Assembly: GCA_046154735.1 (NCBI GenBank)
Contig: JBJXFJ010000504.1
Location: forward strand, 1 to 11,122
Length of the DNA stretch: 11,122 nucleotides
Source of the DNA: CAVXYC01 sp046154735
Lineage (GTDB): Bacteria; Chloroflexota; UBA6077; JACCZL01
Reading direction: 5' to 3'
The notes under the pieces are model-generated. The model saw nothing but the letters and a program-made list of their open reading frames with translations. It had not been told where the DNA came from and searched no databases. The position numbers and the translations under genes are program-made. Shown in pieces: positions 6,668-11,122 of this stretch (its first letter is position 1; the number at the start of each line of letters is the position of its first letter).

Positions 6668-7852
6668 CTAGCGACCTGCGATCGTGTCGACTCCATCGAG
6701 CGAAACAAGCTCGGGATACTTGAGTCCAGTGCCAGTGTTCAATAAGATCACTCGCTCGCCCGGTTTGATCCAGTCACCGGCGCGTAGCGCGCGCAGCGCG
6801 GGTAACATGGATGCACCCTCGGGACAGATGAATAATCCCTCGCGCGTCGCAAGCTCCATAACCGCGTCTCGGATGGCCCGATCGCTCACGGCAAGAGCGG
6901 TTCCGTTTGTCTCGCGCATGGCGCGGAGCGCCAATCGATCTCCCAGTGGCTTAGGCACACGGAGACCGCTAGCAATGGTGGTGGCCCCATCCCAGAACCG
7001 GCATTCCTCAGCGCCCTCACTCCAGGCGCGGACAAGTGGCGCGCAGCCATCAGCCTGCACGGCAACGAGGCGCGGACGTCGATGATCAATCCAGCCGATG
7101 GCTTCTAATTCATCAAAGGCCTTCCAGAGCCCAATGAGACCCACGCCACCGCCGGCTGGATAGAAGATGACATCCGGCAGATCCCAGTCACACTGCTCGG
7201 CAATTTCCAGACCCATCGTCTTCTTGCCTTCGATGCGATAAGGCTCTTTGAGCGTTGAGGCATCGTACCAGCCGTGCTCAGCGGACTCCTGTCCAATGAG
7301 TCGGCCGGCATCAGAAATCAGGCCGTCAACATAGGAGGCGTGTCCACCGTACACGCGTGCTTCCACCATGTTGATGATGGGCGCATCCGCCGGCATGATG
7401 ACCCGAAATTGCAAGCCGGCCGCGGCGCAATACGCGGCCCAGGCTCCTCCCGCGTTTCCGGCTGTTGGCATGGCCACGTGCGTAACGCCCAGATCACGCG
7501 CGCGTGCTACCCCCACGGCCGCGCCGCGAGCCTTGAAGGTGCCGGTGGGGTTCAGCCCCTCGTCTTTCATCCGTAGCTCGCCAAGGTTCAGCTCAGCAGC
7601 GATATGCTTCAGATCCAGGAGCGGTGTCCAGCCTTCACCCAAGGTCACAGGGATGTCACTGGGTAAAAGCTCACGAAAGCGCCAGAGATCCGTTCGGCGA
7701 CCACGCAGGTCATGACGCGGAACAGACGCTTTGATGCCCGCATAGTCGTAACGAGCGAGAAGCGGGAAGCCGGCGGTACTCAGATGCTGCTCGCGATCAG
7801 CCGGCCGCTGTTCGCCCGTCTCGGGACATTCAAGATGTGTGAGAAATGACAT
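6668..7852 (-). CDS. thrC: Threonine-synthase-like PLP-dependent enzyme
   Basis: Fold-type II PLP enzyme of 394 residues. Threonine synthase converts O-phosphohomoserine to threonine and phosphate in the cytoplasm. Residues near the N-terminus (ECPETGEQ, then GFPLLARYDY) resemble the small zinc-ribbon-like start of many ThrC proteins, but only one Cys remains, so metal binding there is probably lost. The cofactor lysine lies in LNPTGTFKARG (Lys107), the substrate loop in TAGNAGGAWAAYCAAAG and the phosphate-binding loop in PAGGGVGLIG. Most ThrC proteins read SFKDRG; Ala in place of Asp after the PLP lysine is a known variant, but leaves room for a related lyase or dehydratase activity. A TTG at 7864 would add four residues; ATG at 7852 is the simpler start. 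Neither has a clear ribosome-binding site. Family assignment is firm, exact reaction less so. Confidence 0.85.
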   Translation of the reverse strand: MSFLTHLECPETGEQRPADREQHLSTAGFPLLARYDYAGIKASVPRHDLRGRRTDLWRFRELLPSDIPVTLGEGWTPLLDLKHIAAELNLGELRMKDEGLNPTGTFKARGAAVGVARARDLGVTHVAMPTAGNAGGAWAAYCAAAGLQFRVIMPADAPIINMVEARVYGGHASYVDGLISDAGRLIGQESAEHGWYDASTLKEPYRIEGKKTMGLEIAEQCDWDLPDVIFYPAGGGVGLIGLWKAFDELEAIGWIDHRRPRLVAVQADGCAPLVRAWSEGAEECRFWDGATTIASGLRVPKPLGDRLALRAMRETNGTALAVSDRAIRDAVMELATREGLFICPEGASMLPALRALRAGDWIKPGERVILLNTGTGLKYPELVSLDGVDTIAGR

Positions 7853-7903
7853 GGGACGCCACAATCCAGATTTTTACAGACTTGCTCCCAAGCATACGGA
7901 TTC

Positions 7904-7917
7904 CGGGCGTCCGCCCG
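7904..7917 (-). terminator. Short G+C hairpin after the LexA-box small gene
   Basis: CGGGC-GTCC-GCCCG inverted repeat 26 bp beyond the stop of the 85-residue gene and before the threonine-synthase-like gene. There is no T-run, so it is a weak terminator candidate. It could separate damage-induced transcription from the gene downstream. Confidence 0.3.
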
Positions 7918-7943
7918 CGCATCACTCTTCCACGGTGACCTAA

Positions 7944-8201
7944 TCAGGCGGCTGGTAGCGGACTCATGCGGACACTGGGCGTCAAGAGATCGCATAATCG
8001 CTCATAGCGGTGCAGCATGCGAATCCAAGTGGCCTCACGGCTGGTGGTAGATTCACCGCGTTCGCGCGCATCGCTGAGCTGGCGCTCCTCGGTGTGTAAG
8101 CGTGATTCGAGGCGAGCACACAGCTCGACGAGGTCGACAAGCTCCCCTTGAGGTGCTCGATCAAGCCAATGTTCCGTCGACGCAGTATTTGGCAGAGCCA
8201 T
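7944..8201 (-). CDS. Small protein of unknown function under apparent LexA control
   Basis: An 85-residue protein that I do not recognise. It has no signal peptide or membrane segment. Residues about 17-48 and 53-73 look strongly helical and charged (VDLVELCARLESRLHTEER, then TWIRMLHRYERLCDLL), with Leu/Arg/Glu spacing typical of a two-helix hairpin or short coiled coil, and the tail SPLPAA is probably loose. It has two Cys that are not in a metal motif. The gene is very likely real: GGAGG lies 6 bases before the ATG, and a promoter overlapped by two LexA-like operators lies just upstream. It stands alone, 127 bp from the birA stop and 91 bp from the next gene downstream. By analogy with other small SOS genes it may inhibit division or bind a repair or replication protein, but nothing in the sequence shows which. 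Confidence 0.75.
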   Translation of the reverse strand: MALPNTASTEHWLDRAPQGELVDLVELCARLESRLHTEERQLSDARERGESTTSREATWIRMLHRYERLCDLLTPSVRMSPLPAA

Positions 8202-8218
8202 CCGTGACCTCCGCTAAA

Positions 8219-8232
8219 AGAACGTTTGTTCT
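8219..8232. promoter_or_regulatory. LexA-type operator, downstream site
   Basis: Perfect palindrome AGAAC-GTTT-GTTCT, an exact match to the GAAC-N4-GTTC LexA box of Gram-positive bacteria and Dehalococcoides. It lies between the -10 element and the ribosome-binding site of the 85-residue gene, where bound repressor would cover the transcription start region. Confidence 0.75.
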
Positions 8233-8240
8233 ACTAATTC

Positions 8241-8271
8241 ATTTTAGCACATTTGTTCTCTCTTGGTGCAA
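8241..8271 (-). promoter_or_regulatory. Candidate promoter of the LexA-box small gene
   Basis: Minus-strand -10 TAAAAT (8241-8246, 5 of 6) and a possible -35 TTGCAC (8266-8271) with a long 19-base spacer. The upstream LexA-like box occupies most of the spacer and touches the -10. The A+T-rich stretch stands out from its G+C-rich surroundings. Confidence 0.5.
8246..8259. promoter_or_regulatory. LexA-type operator, upstream imperfect site
   Basis: AGCAC-ATTT-GTTCT has the same spacing and flanking bases as the perfect box 27 bp away, with one half-site base changed (AGCAC for AGAAC). It sits within the promoter spacer. Two boxes at this distance suggest cooperative or tight repression. Confidence 0.6.
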
Positions 8272-8292
8272 ACGCTGGCGAGTAAAGCTTTG

Positions 8293-8307
8293 ACGTGCAT
8301 CGCACGT
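8293..8307 (-). terminator. Small hairpin after birA
   Basis: ACGTGC-ATC-GCACGT inverted repeat (6 bp) 22 bp after the birA stop codon and upstream of the LexA boxes. It lacks a T-run. It is plausible as a weak terminator that isolates the small gene from birA transcription. Confidence 0.3.
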
Positions 8308-8328
8308 TAACCTCGGGAACCGCGGGAC

Positions 8329-9117
8329 TCACCGAGTGCCCAGTGGTCGCGCGGGCATAACCAGCTCGCCGTCTATCACACGCTGAAGGACACCGCCCTC
8401 AAGCTGAATGAGTAGGGCGCCATCATTGTCCGTCCCTGCTAGCAGGCCCACCAGGGTTCGATCGTGCAGGATGACAGTGACCCACTCCCCACGGCGCCAG
8501 AGTCGATGCTGCCATGCCAGCATCAAGCCCTTCTGGTGTGCCCGACTGGTAGACCTGGTCAACCATTGATCCAGTGTCTCGATGAATTGGTGGAAGACCT
8601 GATATCGGTTGGGTGCGGCGGAGGAATGCTCATCCAACGCGGTTGCCCATTCGGGAATTCCTGTCGGGCGATCTCCACTCCAAGCGACGTTCAGCCCGAT
8701 GCCAATGGCAACATAGCCGGTCGCGGAGTCGGTTGACTCGGCCAATATCCCACAGACTTTGCGATCCCCCAACAAGAGATCATTTGGCCACTTGATCGCT
8801 GGCGCGAGGCCGAGCTGAGTCTCCAACGTCTCACAGAGCGCAACGGACACACACACTAAGTGTTGAGGAAACGTCAGCCGCGGCTCCTTCAAAAGCACTG
8901 TCATCAAAAGGCTCGATCCTGGTGGGGCGCTCCAGGTTCGCCCGGCGCGGCCACGTCCCTCGGACTGAAAATCCGTGACGAAGACATGTCGGGTGCCCTC
9001 GTCGCGCATGGCCGCTTGGCGGGCTAAATCTTGGGTGCTGATCACCTCCGCGGCGTAACTGAACGTCCAGCCGGATGGAGGTTCCAGGGTAGTAATTGAG
9101 GCGGCTAAATCGTCCAT
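8329..9117 (-). CDS. birA: Biotin--[acetyl-CoA-carboxylase] ligase, monofunctional
   Basis: Activates biotin with ATP to biotinyl-AMP and attaches it to a lysine of biotin-dependent carboxylase carrier domains, in the cytoplasm. The 262 residues show the biotin-loop motif GRGRAGRTW (54-62), KWPNDLL (109-115), the catalytic lysine in GDRKVCGILAE (Lys120) and GIGLNV (139-144). The small C-terminal SH3-like domain is also present. There is no N-terminal DNA-binding helix-turn-helix, so unlike the E. coli protein it should not repress biotin genes. The start at 9117 gives the usual N-terminal length, with ISTQDLA standing where STNxxA is common. It is divergent from rdgB with only 48 bp between start codons, so the two promoters must overlap each other or the genes. 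Assignment is firm. Confidence 0.95.
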   Translation of the reverse strand: MDDLAASITTLEPPSGWTFSYAAEVISTQDLARQAAMRDEGTRHVFVTDFQSEGRGRAGRTWSAPPGSSLLMTVLLKEPRLTFPQHLVCVSVALCETLETQLGLAPAIKWPNDLLLGDRKVCGILAESTDSATGYVAIGIGLNVAWSGDRPTGIPEWATALDEHSSAAPNRYQVFHQFIETLDQWLTRSTSRAHQKGLMLAWQHRLWRRGEWVTVILHDRTLVGLLAGTDNDGALLIQLEGGVLQRVIDGELVMPARPLGTR

Positions 9118-9165
9118 CTAAAGCACTATCTCGTACACTTCAAACACTTCGCCAATGGGCTGGAC

Positions 9166-9798
9166 ATGACACACTCTGCACTTCTCATTGCCTCGACGAA
9201 TCAAGGGAAGCTGGCCGAATACCGAGAGATTCTCCGCGGTCTCCCAGTGGAGTTGCGCACCCTTGCGGACGTGGGCATCACGTTTGAGGTTGAGGAGACC
9301 GGCATCACCTTTCGTGAGAACGCGGCGATAAAGGCGCGTGCTTATGCGCGAGCGAGCGGTCTGATCACGTTTGCCGAAGACTCTGGACTGGAGATTGATG
9401 CACTGGGCGGAGAGCCGGGCGTCTATTCGGCTCGCTGGGGTGGGACCTCCGACTACGCCTTGAAGCATCGGATGATCCTTGACCGCCTCACTGATGTGCC
9501 CTGGGAGCGGAGGACGGCCCGCTATGTGAGCGAGGCGGCCGTGGTGGACGCGAGTGGGCATGTGTGGCACTATCGTGGCACTGTGAGCGGTCACATTTCT
9601 TTCGAGCCCGCGGGGCATGGTGGATTTGGATTCGATCCTATTTTTCAGATTGCGAGCTTTGCTCGGACGATGGCCCAATTGACTTCAGCGGAAAAGCATG
9701 CCATCAGTCATCGCGGTCGCTCGACGCGTCGAGCGCTCCCGCGACTTCGGCTCGTGCTGGGCCTGGGCACCGGTCAGCCTGACTCGCACGCTGGATGA
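9166..9798 (+). CDS. rdgB: XTP/dITP diphosphatase (RdgB/HAM1 family)
   Basis: House-cleaning enzyme that hydrolyses non-canonical purine nucleotides (dITP, XTP and related) to monophosphate and pyrophosphate, keeping deaminated bases out of DNA and RNA. The 210 residues carry all family motifs: ASTNQGK (9-15) for the triphosphate, AEDSGLEIDAL with catalytic/metal Asp72, GVYSARW (85-91), GFGFDPIF (153-160), and AEKHAISHRG with Lys177 and SHR 181-183. Length is typical, with a few extra C-terminal residues. ATG at 9166 is the natural start, since the first beta-strand (LLIAS) follows directly; the ribosome-binding site is weak. It is divergent from birA and followed closely by the sugar-dehydrogenase-like gene, which has its own promoter. 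Confidence 0.95.
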   Translation: MTHSALLIASTNQGKLAEYREILRGLPVELRTLADVGITFEVEETGITFRENAAIKARAYARASGLITFAEDSGLEIDALGGEPGVYSARWGGTSDYALKHRMILDRLTDVPWERRTARYVSEAAVVDASGHVWHYRGTVSGHISFEPAGHGGFGFDPIFQIASFARTMAQLTSAEKHAISHRGRSTRRALPRLRLVLGLGTGQPDSHAG

Positions 9799-9806
9799 GC
9801 TATAAT
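9779..9806 (+). promoter_or_regulatory. Promoter of the sugar-dehydrogenase-like lipoprotein gene
   Basis: A perfect -10 TATAAT (9801-9806) begins 3 bp after the rdgB stop, with CTGACT (9779-9784, 4 of 6) at a 16-base spacing inside the end of rdgB. The same nine bases, GCTATAATC, also precede the tRNA gene at the other end of the window. Confidence 0.55.
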
Positions 9807-9853
9807 CTCAACGCATTATCCCCTTGTACCGTGGTCGCCGACCGCGGGAAACT

Positions 9854-9870
9854 GGCGCCTCTGCGGCGCC
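9854..9870 (+). other. Hairpin in the leader of the sugar-dehydrogenase-like gene
   Basis: GGCGCC-TCTGC-GGCGCC inverted repeat, 21 bp before the GTG start codon, within the roughly 80-base leader expected from the upstream TATAAT. It may just be local G+C structure. No ribosome-binding site is visible between it and the start. Confidence 0.35.
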
Positions 9871-9891
9871 GTCGCGGATCTTCTGGCCCCC

Positions 9892-10965
9892 GTGCGACTC
9901 ATCCTTCTCGCCTTCATCGCTAGCCTTGCAACCGCTTGTGGAGTAGTCCCTGGTTTGAGCGGGGCTGGTGCACGCCCGGCCGCACCGCGCACAGAGCTTC
10001 TCATTGATAACCTGAAGATTCCAATGAGCCTGGCTTTCGCACCGGATGGTCGACTCTTCTTCAACGAGGTGTACGAAGGACGTGTGCGGCTCTTTCGAGG
10101 CGGACAACTCCAGGAAGCTCCCTGGGCGGAGCTTGAGGTAGCACGGGGTCCTGAAACCGGCCTCCTTGGTCTGGCCGTGGACCCTCAGTTTTCCACAAAC
10201 CGCTATATCTATTTGTACTACTCGGAGCCTGATCCAAACCGACGAAACAATGTCCCATTGCGTAACCGGGTTATCCGGATGACTGACCGGGACGGGCGTG
10301 GCGAAGATCTGACGGTCATCCTCGATGACCTCCCAATTTCCCGAACCGGCCGGCACAGCGGCGGGAGGATCACCTTTGGCCCAGATGGCATGCTCTATGT
10401 AGGGGTTGGCAATGCCGAGTCATCGCGCCTGGGGCAGGAGCTGGGGAGCCTGGGAGGAAAAATTTTGCGCGTCCGTCCCGATGGCACGATTCCGGTGGAC
10501 AATCCGTTTCCGGAATCCCCCGTGTATGCGCTGGGATTCCGAAATCCGTTTGGCCTGGCGTTTCACCCTATGACCGGGCAGCTTTATGCAAATGAGAATT
10601 CCGGGAAGGGCCATGATGAGGTAAACCAGATCACGCCGGGCGGAAACTACGGAAACCCGGTGGTTGAGGGGCGGGGCGATGATCCACGCTTCGTCAATCC
10701 GATCTGGGAGTCAGGTGAGCCAAGCGCCGGTCCAACCGGACTCGCCTTCTATTCCGGCAGCATGTTTCCTGAGCTGGCGAACGATCTGCTTTTTTGCGGG
10801 GTGCACGTTGGCACACTTCAGCGGTTCCGACTCGCCGGTGAACGACTTGACGAAGTGGTCAGTATTGAGGACATCGCGGAGGACTGCCGACTCGATGTGG
10901 TGGTCGGTCCGGATGCTGCAATTTACTACGCGAGCATCAATCGCATCTTCCGTTATGTGCGGTAA
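9892..10965 (+). CDS. PQQ-dependent sugar dehydrogenase-like (GSDH family) lipoprotein
   Basis: Six-bladed beta-propeller related to soluble glucose dehydrogenase and sorbosone/aldose dehydrogenases, which oxidise sugars outside the cytoplasm using PQQ. The 357 residues start with a short signal peptide (RLILLAFIASLATAC) with Cys16 as the likely lipid anchor. Propeller repeats begin at NLKIPMSLAFAPDGRLF. The active-site pattern is kept: GRHSGGRITFGPDG (His155, the equivalent of the catalytic base), GFRNPFGLAFHP (Arg217) and NENSGKGHDEVNQITPGGNYG. The GTG start at 9892 is the only start in frame that leaves an intact signal peptide; no ribosome-binding site is evident. No PQQ-synthesis genes are in view, so the cofactor may be scavenged or made elsewhere, or the protein may no longer use it. 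The family is firm; the substrate is not known. Confidence 0.88.
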   Translation: MRLILLAFIASLATACGVVPGLSGAGARPAAPRTELLIDNLKIPMSLAFAPDGRLFFNEVYEGRVRLFRGGQLQEAPWAELEVARGPETGLLGLAVDPQFSTNRYIYLYYSEPDPNRRNNVPLRNRVIRMTDRDGRGEDLTVILDDLPISRTGRHSGGRITFGPDGMLYVGVGNAESSRLGQELGSLGGKILRVRPDGTIPVDNPFPESPVYALGFRNPFGLAFHPMTGQLYANENSGKGHDEVNQITPGGNYGNPVVEGRGDDPRFVNPIWESGEPSAGPTGLAFYSGSMFPELANDLLFCGVHVGTLQRFRLAGERLDEVVSIEDIAEDCRLDVVVGPDAAIYYASINRIFRYVR

Positions 10966-11025
10966 TGGTTTCCCTGCCCTCCCATGCGAAATGACCGTGC
11001 GTGGTGGGTTCGAAATTGGGTCCGC

Positions 11026-11031
11026 TATAAT
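11026..11031 (+). promoter_or_regulatory. -10 element of the tRNA-Pro gene
   Basis: A perfect TATAAT ends 10 bp before the first tRNA base, so transcription would start only a few bases upstream of the mature 5' end. I see no good -35 at 16-18 bp. The sequence around it (GCTATAATC) is the same as in the promoter at 9801. Confidence 0.5.
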
Positions 11032-11041
11032 CCAGGTTCCA

Positions 11042-11114
11042 CGGGGTGTAGCGCAGTTGGTAGCGCGCATGGTTTGGGACCATGAGGCCCCCGGTTCGAG
11101 TCCGGGCACCCCGA
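11042..11114 (+). tRNA. trnP: tRNA-Pro (anticodon UGG)
   Basis: A complete cloverleaf of 73 bases can be folded by eye. The acceptor stem is CGGGGTG/CACCCCG, including the C1:G72 pair typical of bacterial tRNA-Pro, and the D stem is GCGC/GCGC around AGTTGGTA. The anticodon stem CATGG/CCATG encloses TTTGGGA with TGG at 11075-11077, and the T stem is CCCGG/CCGGG around TTCGAGT. Discriminator base A73 is at 11114 and is followed by CCC, so the 3' CCA is not encoded and must be added by the nucleotidyltransferase. Confidence 0.97.
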
Positions 11115-11122
11115 CCCTTGAG

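Noticed and set aside
9118..9678. Leftward 186-codon open frame opposite rdgB
   Set aside because: It lies antisense to rdgB, whose catalytic motifs are all intact on the other strand.
10711..11109. Leftward 132-codon open frame covering the end of the dehydrogenase gene and the tRNA
   Set aside because: It runs antisense to both a conserved protein gene and a complete tRNA.
11042..11122. tRNA-Pro as a possible integration (att) site
   Set aside because: No integrase, no repeat of the tRNA 3' end within the window and no mobile genes nearby; the window ends 8 bases after the tRNA.

Overview
The window (about 11.1 kb, high G+C) reads as ordinary chromosome from an environmental bacterium. 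I see no phage, transposon or CRISPR signal. Three traits point, without proving it, to a Gram-positive-like or Chloroflexota lineage (for example Dehalococcoidia/SAR202-type). First, the TTT binding protein and the sugar-dehydrogenase-like protein both look like lipoproteins; the former has a long Ala/Pro linker. Second, a 'Gram-positive type' LexA box (AGAAC-N4-GTTCT) sits before a small gene; this box type is also known from Dehalococcoides. Third, the tRNA-Pro gene has no encoded CCA. The assignment rests on gene style, not on a marker gene.

Layout. Positions 1-80 hold a possible end of a rightward gene and a hairpin. At 81-409 (minus) lies a decayed, truncated copy of a TctC-type binding protein gene. 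It is followed by about 300 bp without a convincing gene. From 714 to 5395 (all minus) comes a solute-uptake cluster, transcribed in this order: a bicupin protein, an intact TctC-like lipoprotein, and a TctA-TctB fusion permease. A 19-bp-paired hairpin sits between the tctC and tctAB genes. A DMT/EamA exporter (5569-6537) and a threonine-synthase-like PLP enzyme (6668-7852) follow on the same strand, with separate intergenic gaps.

At 7944-8201 (minus) is an 85-residue gene of unknown function. Its promoter region carries two LexA-like operators 27 bp apart, one overlapping the promoter elements and one just downstream; this is the most novel signal in the window. Next is birA (minus, 8329-9117), divergent from rdgB (plus, 9166-9798). 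A PQQ-dependent sugar-dehydrogenase-like lipoprotein (plus, 9892-10965) has its own TATAAT promoter beginning 3 bp past the rdgB stop. A tRNA-Pro(UGG) gene (11042-11114) closes the window.

How the genes fit together. The cupin, tctC and tctAB genes probably form a catabolic unit in which an organic acid is captured by the lipoprotein, imported by the fused permease and acted on by the cupin enzyme; the substrate cannot be read from sequence. The decayed copy beyond tctAB suggests this unit was once duplicated, or had a second binding protein. birA, rdgB and tRNA-Pro are housekeeping genes.
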